Below, piece after piece: positions 17,086 through 28,204 of a stretch of DNA of 64,000 bases; the first letter of the stretch is position 1, and each line of letters starts with the position of its first letter. Where the stretch lies: positions 4,471,250-4,535,249 of the forward strand of contig LNAC01000036.1 in the NCBI GenBank assembly GCA_002007465.1, written 5' to 3'. The notes under the pieces are model-generated. The model saw nothing but the letters and a program-made list of their open reading frames with translations. It ran no database searches and was not told where the DNA came from. The position numbers and the translations under genes are program-made. The DNA is from Ailurus styani. Its lineage: Eukaryota > Chordata > Mammalia > Carnivora > Ailuridae.

Positions 17086-18989
17086 CCTCTGAGATCAGAC
17101 CCACGAGTGCTGGGAGCAGCTGCCGACAGCAGCACCTGTGAGGGCCAACAGTGCCTGACGCAGGGTCCACACCAAGGGAGACAGGTGCTAACCGCAGGGT
17201 CTGCGCTCCATTGGAGAGGACTGTTGCTTTTAACATCGAGATTGGAGCGGGAGCTGTGGCGGAGCCCCATTCATACCTGGGCGCTTGCCCCGCTTGCCTC
17301 AGAGGGTCCCTGCAGGGGGCCAGCTCCCTGGCCGTGTGGCAGCCTGCATGGTTTGGGAGTTAGTGCTCCGGACGGACAGGAGTTGTGCACACAGCTGGGC
17401 TTCCTCGTCCTCACAGGGAGGGGACAGGCTGGAGTCTGCGGTGGGGCTGAGCCCTGGCTGGGGGCTGGGAGTGGGGTGCCCAGGCCTGCCATATCCCCGA
17501 CCGCAGGGGTCTTCTGGCCTTGGGTCTTCATCACTAGCCGATCGCTCTACCTTCAAGCCCTTCCAGCCCCCAGTGCTCTGAGCTAGAGGAAACCCAGACT
17601 ACTTCACCCCTGGCAGGTGGTTCAAGAAGTGAAGGAAATTGCTAGAAATCTGCAGGTGTTCCTTGGGTGGGAGAGACACAAAGGAAATGAGGTTTAGCAC
17701 ACCTCCGTGGCTGACAAAAGAGTCTAAACAAAAGGTAAGTGGGGCCAAAGCCTTCTGTGGACTTTCCAGAATTGAGCTGTGCAGCTAGGTAGCTATTTAC
17801 GCGTCAGAGGCGGAAGGCAGAGGGGCAAGTTCCGGCGGCCGTCTACCCTGGGAAGGAAGCTACAGCTACAATGGCCGGGAGGCTAGCGGGCCGAGCCCGC
17901 AATGCGAGCCCCGATCCAGCTCCCTCGGGGTCCCGTCCCAGAGACCCCGGCCTTCGGGTTCCCGAGACACCTGCCACTGACACAGAGGGCTGCCCACCGA
18001 GACAGGCTGGCCTCCCGGGCTCTGAACCGTGCTGGAGAGGGGGTTCTGCAGACTCTGAGCCTCCCCTGGGCCACGGACCTGGAAAGCTGGCCCCGGGGCC
18101 CGGGTGATGGGCGCCCTAGGCAGGCAGTGACTCAGGCAGGGTGGGTGAGCTGGGGTGCTGCCTCCACCTGGGGCTAAAAACGGGCCTATGAATCAGGGGC
18201 CTACATGCTGACACTGCTCCCTAGTGCCTGGGTGACCTTGGGAAACCGTCTTCCTCAGCTCTCCACGTGCACGCTGTCTGTCCTGTCTGTGGCTGGAGAG
18301 CCTGGTCAGAGCTTCCCCAGCTCCCTCCTCTGGGCCCCACCTTCCTGGTTTCCGCCGGGTCTGTGAGACGGGAGTCAGGACGGGCGTGAGGACGGGAGAC
18401 CCCCTCGGACCTGGGTTTACAAACCACGGCTCCACCCAGCTCCTCTGTCCCCCCGCGTGTCCCGACCTTCCGGCAGGGTGACAGCGCAGCGTGGGGAAGG
18501 CTGGCACAGCTGACTTGCTGGGCCTTCTCCAGGGGACAGCCCAGGGCTGGAGCCGTCCTCCCGGCTTCCTCTCACCCCAGAGCTGTGGCGGTGGGGACGG
18601 GGGTCCTGTGCTGGCGGCGCCCCCCACCCTCCCCCAGGTGCCCTGGCTGTTTCTGCCCGGTCTCCCCCAGCTCGGGGTCCGGCATCCTCGCTAGCCCAGC
18701 TGCCCAGACGCAGACTAGGCGTCGCCCTTGGTTCTGCTGCTTCCCTTCCAGGCCCGGTGTCCTGCTGGTTTTTCTGTCAAAGCTGCGTTCAGTCACACCA
18801 CTTCTCCCCACCTTCTCACACACCTCCCTGGGGCCAAGCCAGCACCATCTTCCTCCCGGCCGCCCTCAGTCCCCCTCCCAAGGGCTCCCTCCCTCCCTTG
18901 CTTCTCTCTCATCTGTTCTCGCACGGCAGCCAGCAGGAGACTGTTAGTGTGACATCAATTCTCCTTAGAAAAAGAACTGAGCACCCTGA

Positions 18990-19265
18990 CATCCAAATAA
19001 AAGACTTCATTTCCTAACTTTGCTTGCTGCTAGGTGTGATCAAGTGACAAGTTGCAACCAATGAGAGGTCAACCCAAGTAGAGAGCCCTTTTGAAAGGCA
19101 GGTTGCACCCTTTTCTCTCACTTCCTTGTTCCTAAAGCTGGAACCTGGATGTAATGGCTGGAGTTCTAGCAGCCAATTTGGATCATGAAGATGAGGTCCA
19201 TACTCTAGAGACAGTAGAAAACAGCCCTAGGTCCTTGATAACTTTGTGGACACCCCAAACCTTCT
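18990..19265 (+). repeat. Ancient interspersed repeat, family uncertain
   Basis: The passage with 'gtaatggctggagttctagc' and 'agccaatttggatcatgaag' followed by 'aggtccttgataactttgtg' is a familiar pattern in mammalian ancient repeats. It is probably LTR-like or a MER element, but I cannot name the family. A similar but weaker pattern may occur near 47.1-47.35 kb. Confidence 0.4.
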
Positions 19266-19382
19266 GGACATTTTTTAAAAATATAAAATAAATTTATTAT
19301 TGAAATAATTATTTTTCAGGGCTCTGATATTCATAGTCAAACCTAACCCTAATGGGTATAATAACTCTCTGTTTAAACTCTT

Positions 19383-19599
19383 TTTTTTTTTTTTTTTATT
19401 TTAAGATTTTTTATTTATGCATTTGACACAGAGAGAGAGATTACAAGTAGGCAGAGAGGCAGTCAGAGAGAGAGGAGAGAGGAGGAAGCAGGCTCCCTGC
19501 TGAGCAGAGAGCCCGACGTGGGCCTCGATCCCAGGACCCTGGGATCATGACCTGAGCCGAAGGCAGCGGCTTTAACCCACTGAGCCACCCAGGCGCCCT
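19383..19599 (-). mobile_element. CAN SINE, young type
   Basis: A minus-strand carnivore SINE with a long poly(T) start (poly(A) tail on its own strand), 'acaagtaggcagagaggcag' and head 'aacccactgagccacccagg'. A target duplication of about 18-20 bp ('actctctgtttaaactcttt') flanks it at 19363-19382 and 19606-19625. An ambiguous base N at 19602 lies in the junction. It interrupts the 5' side of the L2 copy that resumes at about 19622. Confidence 0.95.
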
Positions 19600-19621
19600 C
19601 TNATGACTCTCTGTTTAAACT

Positions 19622-19975
19622 CTTTTAATTGCCTCTCATCGTACCTAAATTCCAAACTCCTTACCTTGGCCTCCAAGCCCCTGCTGAGCCCTCTGTCCCA
19701 ATCTCTTTGCACCTTTCCCCTCTCACGGGGCTCCAAACACACAGCCCTTCCTTCTGCTGCCCAGGAACACCAGGGTTATCCCACCTCAAGGTGCTCTGTT
19801 GCCCAGATGATCTGTGCCTGGGCTCTTCCCCGTCCCGACAGCACACTGATCACAGTCACAGATGGTGTCATGTGTGTCTGTTCCTCAGGGCGGGGACGGG
19901 TTCCTGATTTTTCACAGTTCCCCAGGTCTCACGTTGTGCTTTGCACATAGCTGGTGCTCAGCAACATTTATGGGA
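19622..19975 (+). repeat. L2 LINE 3' fragment
   Basis: It contains the L2-typical order 'ttaccttggcctccaagccc', then 'ctttgcacctttcccctctc', 'cagatggtgtcatgtgtgtc', and the end 'gcacatagctggtgctcagc'. Diverged, no coding capacity. Confidence 0.7.
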
Positions 19976-20063
19976 CAAGTGGGTCTTTGGCATTTAAATA
20001 TCAGGCATGGCCCTATCTGTCCCCTGACTCTTATCATCTGGTTGATTTCAACAGTATCTGTAG

Positions 20064-20175
20064 CTAATTTAATCACCACAGTAACTCTACAGGGAGCCAT
20101 CGTGTTTAACAGATGGAGGCGACGGTACCTGCCCAAGACCACGCAGCTAGTAAGTAGGACAGCCTGGAGCCAAGG
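20064..20175 (+). repeat. MIR SINE, partial
   Basis: 'ttaatcaccacagtaactct', 'tgtttaacagatggaggcga' and 'aagaccacgcagctagtaag' follow the MIR order. Confidence 0.7.
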
Positions 20176-21194
20176 GCAACCTTCTCAACTCTCCTCTAGT
20201 CAAGAGCCCTGGACTTGCCCCTGAGGCCAGAGAGGAGGATGCACTGGTCCCAGCCCAGCTCTCTGAACAGAAGGTAAGAAGGAAGGGTACGAAGGGTCGG
20301 GCTTGGAAGGGAAGGAGGGACCTTGCCGATTTGCCCTGGGGTGCTGGGGAGGGAGCTAGGCTGGTGCCAAGCTTAATGAGCAATTAATAGAACCAAAGGA
20401 GTCCGTTGTCCCTTTGTCTGCCTGCTTTCGGGGATCCCGGGGAAGGTGCTCACACTGGGCCTGACCTTCCCATCCAGGTCTCCTCCTGGGCCAGGAGTGA
20501 GGATGTCCCCTCCCCCAGTCCCATTCCCTCACCACTGAGATGCCTTCCATCCCCTCATTTTCTGGTCCTAGAGTCCAGCTTCCCTGAAGGAGAGCACTTC
20601 CTCGGACCCGGCCTGAGCAGTTTGGGTGGGGCTGGCTCTGTCCCCTGGTTCCAGCAGGGGACACATGGTCTGGGCCCAGCCAATCATCCCACCAGCCTCA
20701 GTGAACAGTTTGGGATAGACGACGAACCCATGTTTGTTAAATTAGACTACAAGCAGCCCCACTGGCCCAAACAGCCCCAGGACATTTGCAGAAGCAGTCG
20801 CATACACCTCCGGCTTTCCAGTGACTTGAGTCAATCCCTTGATTTTTTCCGGGCCATGCTGGGGGTGCTAGTGGGTGCTGACCGAGGACAGCTGGCACCA
20901 GCCCAGCTGAGCACTGGAACAAACACGCCACACTTCCATTCATCTGCCAGACGCCGGCGGGGGCTTAGAAGGGCCCAGGTGCATTCATCGGCTGAAACCG
21001 GGGCAGCTAACTGTACTTTTAATAGAATGCTCGGTTCTTCCAAACCTTTCCCTTCTCTTCAGGGCACTGTGCACTTTCCAAGAGACACCGGCAAAAGGGC
21101 TTGCAGCTCAGGGGCAACAAAGAGCCTTTCCCCTCATCCCCTCACCGGAGATGAGATGCAAAGGGGGCGGTGAGGAAATGAGCAGGACTGCTCC

Positions 21195-21345
21195 GTCAGG
21201 CAACCCAGGTTCACATCCTGGCTCCGGGGCTCTCTAGCCCTGCGACCCGGGACAGCCCACGGCACCTCTCTGAGCCTCTGTTCCCTGATTAGTTACCCCC
21301 TCCTGGGGCTGTCTGGGCAGATGAAACAGGCTGGGGACGTGACGC
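21195..21345 (-). repeat. MIR SINE, reverse orientation
   Basis: 'caacccaggttcacatcctg' followed by 'gcgacccgggacagcccacg' and 'cacctctctgagcctctgtt' is the reverse complement of the MIR 3' half. Confidence 0.65.
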
Positions 21346-21668
21346 CGCTTTGCAGCAGAAAGAGCCCTGCACATGTTCGTTATTATAAGCGAAGATGAAG
21401 TCCCCCAGACACAAACAACAAGCTGACATAAAATAAGCCCGCTTTTGTACAAGACTTTTCAGGCAAGCATGATCGTCTTGATAACAATAATCACAGTAAT
21501 TATAATAATAACCCCTTCCATTTAAGGAGCTGCTTTGGATCTTTCAGAGTTTTGCTCCATCTCTACTGTCCCAGGCTAAGTGAAGTGTGAACACATGAGT
21601 GCACACGCGCGTGCATACACACGCACCCAGTCCTCTAGCTGTGTGTGTGGGGGGAAGCCCGCACCTGG

Positions 21669-21685
21669 CCCCGCCCCGCCCCGCC
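21669..21685 (+). promoter_or_regulatory. GC-box cluster (Sp1/KLF-type)
   Basis: Overlapping 'ccccgcccc' units form a tight GC-box run 26 bp from the CTCF-like motif. By sequence this is a classic Sp1/KLF binding arrangement. Any function in intron 3 is inference. Confidence 0.4.
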
Positions 21686-21710
21686 CTGTGCGCTGCGGTT
21701 ACCTGCACCC

Positions 21711-21724
21711 CCGCTAGGGGGCAG
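21711..21724 (+). promoter_or_regulatory. CTCF-like core motif
   Basis: 'ccgctagggggcag' matches the CTCF core CCGCNNGGNGGCAG at every fixed position. It lies within a GC-rich patch with GC boxes just upstream. Occupancy cannot be seen from sequence. Confidence 0.6.
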
Positions 21725-22466
21725 GAGCACACAGGCCAACCGGAGTGGGAGCAGGGCTGACACCAGAGCGCAGGGAGGGCAGGGCCGGGCAGAGCCTGGC
21801 GCTGGGGGTGTCTGCCTTCCTCGGGCTGCGGGGATGTCCGCCCAGCTCCTCAAGGGTAAGAGGCATAGAGACCCCAGCTGCTGGAAGCCTGGCCTCCAAC
21901 CGCAATCCCGCCAGGTGAATGATGGGCCAGGTACTCAGCAGCTGACGGCCCAGCCCACCCAGGCCTGGACCCCTGAGGCAGCAGGGTAGTCGTGCTCTCT
22001 CTCACACGCACAGCCAGGGGAGAGCCCTCCCTTCCTGTCTGCAGTGGGGCCTCAGGACCTTCGGGGCAGAGGCGAAGAGGGGGCGGCGCCCTTGCCCCTC
22101 TGGCAGGGGCACGCCTTCCTGGCCCTGGGCTGGCAGATGGCTCCCAAACTGTGAGCCTCACGGACGGGCTGCCACACCAGGGGCAGCGGAGACGTTTGTG
22201 AGGTGTGTTTGTGCGTGGTGACAGTTGGGCCCTACAGGCTTTTAGTGGCTGAGGGCCAGATATCCTTGGGGCTTTCTTCACTTGGGCCTCCGGGTCTTAG
22301 CAAGGCCTGTGCCTACGGCACACTGTCTGTCCACAGGTCTCTGGGGGAAGCTGGGGGATGTCATAGGTCTATCACTTGCCCTAGGGAAGGGAAACTTCCT
22401 GGGTCCCCAGAAAGATCCTGAAGCAGAACTAAGGATTTGGTGGTTTCTAATCTCGCCTCCTATCAA

Positions 22467-22770
22467 ATCTGCCCATCCATCCATCCACCCATCCACACAT
22501 CCCTGTACTACCTACGGAGGGTGCCTACCCGTCAAACATCACCCATCCACCCCCTCAGCCGTCCACCCATCCATTACCTCATCTCCCCATCACCTACCCT
22601 CGTTCACCCATCCACTCACTTCCACGCCCGCCCACCCGTCCCTTTGCCTCCCTTCTATGCTACAACAGCACCTGTCTGCCCCTTAATTACTCATTGGCAT
22701 GCCCATTCCTTTCACTCCCCCTTGATCTATCTAGCTGCCCACCCATTCAGCCTCCCATTTACTCATTTAT
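22467..22770 (+). repeat. CCAT/CCAC-rich degenerate simple repeat
   Basis: A degenerate tetranucleotide repeat of 'ccat' and 'ccac' units, best preserved at 22471-22502, extends with interruptions for roughly 300 bp. The open frames across it are repeat artefacts. Confidence 0.8.
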
Positions 22771-24687
22771 CCATTCTACGCCCACTAATGAGTGCAGTCT
22801 CGGCCGTAAGAACTTTCACGTTTGGCAAAAAAGAACATACTGCCTGAATCTCCCCAGGCCGTTAGCTGGTGCCCCAAACACAGCCCCCTTGGCTTTCCCT
22901 CCCTCTGCCCAGGTCCCCATCTTTGTCAGGGGCCTGCAGTCTTCAGGGATTTGTCCTAAGCCCTTCAGAGAACCTTCTCTGGTCCGGCCCAGGCTGCCTC
23001 CCGTGGAGGTGGAGAAGGCCGGGGTTTTCTGAAGGATCACACTCTTTCCAGCCTCAAAACCCTTGGATCTCCGAATTACGTGGAAGCAGCTCTTTCTGCT
23101 GGCTCACTATCCATCTTCAAGAACCGGGGCTTATGGGGGGACTGTGGCCTGAGTCCTCTGAGACCCCTTCACTGGTTCCAGTGCTCGACACCTAAAGGTT
23201 TCCACTCCAGAACCACGTGTCAGCCCCTGCGACTGGTCGTGCTATCCTACCCCCGGCCCCAGCCCAAGCGAAGCAGCAGGAGCCAGTGCTAGTCTGGTGA
23301 TCTTCTTCAGCACAGGCTGGCCGGATGTGTTCCTGTGCTGAGCCCAAGGCTGGGGGCTGGGGACCCAGCAGCCAGCAGGACCTGGACCCCACCGGCCCAA
23401 ACCTGCAGTCGGTGGGGGCATGAGACATATTAATCAAACTGCCTCCTGGGAGGGAGACACTGAGTAAGTGCTGGGCCTGGTGGAGAAACTGGGGTGGGTG
23501 GGGGGATGTGAGAGAGCTGTGTCCGGGGGACGGGCAGCCAGGGGTCAGCCATGCCCAGGAAGCAGGGCACAGTCCAGAGACGGCTCTTCCCTGGGGAGGG
23601 AATTAAAGAGGGAAGGGCAGAGACCCTAATGGGAGAGTCCTCGAGGACGTCAGAAGCCTCTCTGGCCATTGGGAGGGCCTGAGGACCATGGGGGGGCTTG
23701 GAGGTCCTTGTGACCCATAGACATTAAACTAGGAATAGCCCCCTTGCCTGCACAGGCAGCCCCAGGGGCTCCCCCACACACTGCCTCTTGGTGGGGCTTC
23801 TGTCCCGGGCAGGTGAGTGTGGATGCGTGTGCCTGCACGGGAGAGGGCTGGCGGCAGCCCCGACCCCAGCATCGTCAGAGTCCCACAGAGCTCGCTGCGT
23901 GTGGGGCCTGGGACACTCTCTCTCCCTCTGGCTCCCCTGCTCCCCGCCCTCCTCAGGGAGCACTGGCATTTGTGCACTGGGCTCCCAGTGCTGAGGCCGG
24001 TGCAGGATGGGGTGAGGGCCTGGGGAGGAGGCCTGCCAGCGCACAGACGGGTGCACCATGCACGTGACGGGCAGAGATGGGGGATGCAGGATGGAGGCTT
24101 GCCGGGGCCCTGGGGGGGGGGGCAGTCAATGGCATGTTTACGTCACCAAGGCTTCGATCACCTCGGACCCGCGAGGATGAAGCGGAGACTCACCCTCGTC
24201 CAAAGCTCCCGTCATCACCCACTTTGGGACAGCCGACACGGCAACCCCTTTCTCTCGGTGCCTTTCTCCCCTCGGCGGGTCCCGAACCTGCCAGTCTTTA
24301 CCTCCTGGGCGTCTCTGCTAGACAGGGGCGCGGGGGACAGCTGAACCACCGAGCAGGTGCTGTTCAGTCAAAAATACACTTTAAGGTGAACGGGACAGAA
24401 ATTTCCAAATCTGTGATACCCTCACCCTCTGCCGCCTTTCTCCTGAGCACAATGTTCTAAGATAGGAGAAAAGAACTAAAATTGGAGAGGCGAAATTTCT
24501 AAGAAACGAACAAGGGCAGAATAAAATTACCCACACAGAGCTCAGTCAAAGGGAAAGAAAAGTGATAATGGCCAACCTCGTCTCTTCAGAACACGAAGTG
24601 ACGATGGTGAATAGTTTAATTAGAGCCGCCTCGCCGGGCAGATATTAGCAACACAATTATGGAAGAGGGAAGATGGAAGTCAGACCA

Positions 24688-24725
24688 CCACACACACGCA
24701 CACACACACGCGCGCACACACGCAG
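24688..24725 (+). repeat. CA/CG dinucleotide microsatellite
   Basis: An alternating purine-pyrimidine run of CA units with CG interruptions ('acacacacgcgcgcacacac'), likely polymorphic in length and able to adopt Z-DNA. Confidence 0.85.
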
Positions 24726-25299
24726 GGGCTGCGGGAAGGCAGGCAAATCTGGAAGAGGACAAGCATGGCTGACTGGTGCCTCTCCCCGCGCTCATTCGTT
24801 GATACCGCTTGTCTCCTTGTCCCCTCACTGGAGGCATTCGTTCACCATTAACTTGATCAGATACTGCCTTTGTTCAAAAAGGAGCCTGTCACCCTGCTTC
24901 CAGGATCTCAGGGACACGGCCTGGGCAGTGCTCAGGTGGCCGAAAACACGGCCCCGCCTCCCACAGGCTCTGGGGCCTTGGGCAAGCCTCAGCTCCTCTC
25001 AGGGGGTCCGAGGGTCCCCAAGAACACAAGGAAGGGATTGGCTACACCAGGGGTTCTCAGAGTGTGGGCTGCACCCTGGGGGTCTCTGTGGCCCTTGCAG
25101 GGGGTCCACAAGATCAAAATTGTGTGCAGGACGATACTAAGACACTGTTCTTGGTCTTTCTAACAGCGTTACCTGCTTGCACTGATGGTGCAAAAGCCAT
25201 AGGAGATAAAACTGCTAGCTCCTGAGCCGGAAGCGGGACCACCAGACTGCCCCAGCTGCCACCGCGTTTCTGCCACCATGCATTCCCATGGCGGGTCAC

Positions 25300-26133
25300 A
25301 GAAGATGCCACTTTTACTTAAGAATGTCCTTGATGAAGGAGTAAAAATCACGAATTAAAGAACAATCTCTACCCCGAGTACCCATCTTTTTCATATTCTG
25401 TGCAATGAAATGGGAAGTATGCATAAAACACATCTGCAAGGGGCGCCTGGGTGGTTCAGTGGGTTAAAGCCTCTGCCTTCGGCTCAGGTTATGATCTCAG
25501 GGTCCTGGGATCGAGTCCCGAATCAGGCTCTCTGCTCAGCAGGGGGCCTGCTTTCTCCTCTCTCTCTGCCTGCCTCTCTGCCTACTTGTGATCTCTCTCT
25601 GTCAAATAGATAAATAAAAAAAAAAATCTTTAAAAAAACCCAAGCAAAACAATTCTGCAAGGATGATGGTTTTCTGGAGGAAAGGCACTTGTAAGACTAA
25701 GCTGCCAGCAAAAATAGTCCCTTTCTTCATGGGACACCACTTTTACTTAAAAGAATGCCTGACAGACAGACAATGGTCATTCAGATCTGGTCTCTGGAAG
25801 ACATTTTCTAAACGAACCAAGCGAGCCCATCATTTCAAGGAAAACGACGAACCTATCTGTCACCAAAATGAAAAAAAAATTCCAGCTTTCAAGTGAAAGA
25901 ATTTTGGAAAACTTGTGTTTACCATCATGAGGTTCACAGCTTCACAATACCTGAAGACTTTTCTGAGGAGATCGGTGTTGATGTTAACAAATGTTTTAAA
26001 TACCGTATGCTGAAACGTGTCAACATTTGGAAGATCCGCGTAACTCTGAACTAGTATTTTCCAAATGACGAAAACGGTGTTAAAAATCACGCATGGTTAA
26101 GAGACCCACTCAAAGCGCAAAGTAGATCAATGG
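25300..26133 (+). pseudogene. hAT transposase remnant, central part
   Basis: Plus-strand translation gives 'VLDEGVKI' and then 'LFHILCNEMGSMHKTHL'. These match conserved stretches of hAT transposases related to ZBED5 ('VLDEAVKIINFIKS', 'FxxLCNEMGSxHKxLLxH', from memory). After the SINE, 'HFYLKECLTDRQW' and 'QNEKKIPAFK' correspond to the following region. Several in-frame stops and frameshifts are present, so it is dead. Confidence 0.7.
25441..25638 (+). mobile_element. CAN SINE, young type, inside the hAT transposase remnant
   Basis: Plus-strand SINE with head 'ggcgcctgggtggttcagtg', 'gatctcagggtcctgggatc', tail 'gcctacttgtgatctctctc' and a poly(A) end. Near-duplicate flanks 'aaaacacatctgcaag' (25425-25440) and 'aaaacaattctgcaag' (25646-25661) mark the target site, with two mismatches. 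Confidence 0.94.
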
Positions 26134-27549
26134 ATGTTTTCAAAAGACTTTATTTTTTAAGAGCAGTTTTAGACTTACAACCAAACTGAGAGGAAGGTAG
26201 AGATTTCCTATATAACCCCAGCGTCCTCCGCTGTCCACATCCCTCACCCGAGTGGTCCACTTGTTGCCAAGGGTGATCCTACGTGAACACATCATAATCA
26301 CCCAAAGTCTGTAGTTAACCTCAGGGCTCACTCTAGGTGTTGTACATTCTGTGGATTTGGACAAATTTATAATGCCTTGTATCCAGAATTATAGTATCGT
26401 ACAGAGTATTTCCTCTGCCCTAAAAATCCTCTACGCTCTGCCTGTTCATGCCTTCCCCTCATCCCACTCCTGGCAACCACTCTGATCTTTTTACTGTCCC
26501 CATTGTTTTTGCCTTTTCCGGAATATCACATAGTTGGAGTTAGACAGTATGCAGTCTGTTCAGATTGGTTTCTTTCACTTCGTAATATGCACTGAAGCTT
26601 CCGCCACGTCTTCTCGTGGCTTGAGAGTTCATTTCCTTTCAATGTGTAATAGTATTCCATTGCGTGAATGGACCAGTTTACTTATCCACTCACCTACTGG
26701 AGGATCTCTTGGTTGCTTCCAAGCTTTGGCAGTTATGAATAAAGTTAATATGAACACCCATGTGCAGGTTTTTGTGTGGACGAAAGTTTTCACATCTTTT
26801 GAGTCAATATGGAAGAGCCTGATAGCAGGACCCTGTGGTAGGAGTATGTTTCATTTTATAAGAAACTGCCAAACTGTCTTCCAAAGTATGGCGCCATTTT
26901 GCCTTTTCCCCAGCAATGAGCGAGAGTCCTGTTGCTCCACGTCCTTGTCAGTATTTGGAGTTGCCAGTGTTCCGGATCTTGGCCACTCTACTAGGTGTGT
27001 AGTGGTAGCCTGTTGTTTTGATTTGCATTTCCCTGACGACATATGATGTGGAGAGTCCATACGCTTTTTGCCATCTGTACATCTTCTTTTGGGATGTATC
27101 TGTTAGGATCTTTGGCCCACTTTTAGGATGGGTTGTCTTTTTACTGTTGAGTTTAAAGAGTTCTTTGTATATCTTGGACACCAATCTTCTATTAAGCATG
27201 CTTTTAGCAAATATTTTGTCCCGGCCCGTGGCTTTTCTTCTTCTTCTTCTCTTGACGGTGGCCTTCATGGAGCAGTTTTAAATTTCTGTGAAGAGCAGTT
27301 TATCTACTTCTTTCATGGATCGTGACTTTGGTGTTGTATCTAAAAGTCATCATTGGATACAAGGTCATCTTGATTTCCTCCTATAATCCCTTTGATGAGT
27401 TTTACAGTTTTGCTTTTTACATTTAGATCTACCTGTGATCCATTTCAAGTTAATTTTTGTGAGAAGTGGAAAGCCTGTATCTAGATTCTTTTTTTTGGGG
27501 GGGGGCATGAGATGTCCCAGTTGTTCCAGCAGCATTTGTCGAAGAGACT
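26134..27549 (-). mobile_element. 5'-truncated L1 LINE fragment (L1M-like)
   Basis: Minus-strand L1: the 3' end lies at the low-coordinate side ('tttattttttaagagcagtt'), and the element is truncated inside ORF2 at about 27549. Minus-strand translation near 26948-27268 shows the ORF2 C-terminal hallmarks 'STSYVVREMQIKTTGYHYTP' and then 'AILWKTVWQFL'. The text resembles old mammalian L1M families. It lies inside the hAT element: the split sequences 'gatcaatggat' (left) and 'gatggattcta' (right) look like the target site. No intact ORF. Confidence 0.88.
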
Positions 27550-27850
27550 GATGGATTCTAATGTAACAGCACAGGAAAAGGTCACTGATATAGTTTCAGG
27601 TTGCAACCATCCTTTAAGAAACCACTACTTGTCCAGTTTGGGTAAGTTTCAAAGAATTATTATCTGAAAAGGCTAGTAAAACATTCCTTCCTTTCCCAAC
27701 TATGTGTTTATGTGGGGCCAAAGTTTATTCCTATTCTTCAACCAAGACAACACATCATGACAGACTGAACGCAGGAGCACAGATGCGGAGCGAGCTGTCT
27801 TCTCTTAAGCCAGCCATTAAGGAGATTTGCAAAAACATAAAACAGTGACA
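27550..27850 (+). pseudogene. hAT transposase remnant, C-terminal dimerisation region
   Basis: Directly after the L1, 'gattctaatgtaacagcaca' and onward reads like the C-terminal part of ZBED5-type hAT transposases: 'EKVTDIVS', then remnants of the 'LSEKAxKILLPFPTTYLCE' and 'NRLNAEADMR' blocks, visible as 'ctgaacgcaggagcacagat'. Frameshifts and stops are present. Confidence 0.65.
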
Positions 27851-27978
27851 TTCCTCTTACTAAAACATTTTTAGAAATCAGAATAATTTTTCATAAAAAA
27901 GTTATTTATGTGTAATAGGTTTATCATAGTTATTTCTAAATGAATGAAGATTTAAATTTTTTCTTGGTTTTAATTTCT

Positions 27979-28204
27979 CTTTTTTTTTGTAACAAACAAC
28001 AAATATTATTGAGTGCCTATTATGTGCCAGGCACTGTTCTAGGAACAGCCCCCCCAAAGGAAAAAAACAAAACAAAACAAGATAGAAGCAGAAAACAGAA
28101 TATGGAATGCTTCACAAATTTGCACGTCATCCTCGTGCTGGGACCATACTAACCTTCTCTGTGTTGTTCCACGTTTTAGGTGTATGTGCTGCTGAAGTGA
28201 GCAC
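27979..28204 (-). mobile_element. U6 snRNA chimeric retro-insert (U6 fused to an L2-tailed sequence)
   Basis: On the minus strand the insert begins exactly with the 5' nucleotide of U6 (28204) and runs through a near-full U6 copy to about 28099. It continues into unrelated sequence containing 'gtgcctggcacataataggc' and 'ctcaataatatttgttg' (L2 3'-end-like), and finishes in a short poly(A) at 27979-27989. Perfect 17-bp duplications 'tcttggttttaatttct' at 27962-27978 and 28205-28221 enclose the whole unit, so it inserted as one piece. This is the structure known from L1 template-switch chimeras with U6. Confidence 0.88.
28099..28204 (-). pseudogene. RNU6 (pseudogene): U6 snRNA pseudogene part of the chimera
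   Basis: The minus strand carries about 106 nt collinear with U6: 'gtgctcacttcagcagcaca' at the 5' end, the 'acagagaaggttagtatggt' region (U6 has ACAGAGAAGATTAGCATGGC) and a 3' end 'gcattccatatt'. Scattered substitutions include changes in the ACAGAGA-downstream and stem regions. It has no U6-type promoter of its own because flanking DNA is hAT sequence. Confidence 0.9.

Noticed and set aside
22437..22847. Threonine/proline/serine-rich open frames around 22.5 kb
   Set aside because: They come from the degenerate CCAT repeat.
27018..27281. Plus-strand open frame rich in hydrophobic residues
   Set aside because: It is the antisense of L1 ORF2; the minus strand carries the real, decayed coding information.
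28099..28204. Functional U6 snRNA gene
   Set aside because: The copy has several substitutions, is enclosed by a target duplication, is fused to other sequence and lacks U6 promoter elements in the flanking hAT DNA.
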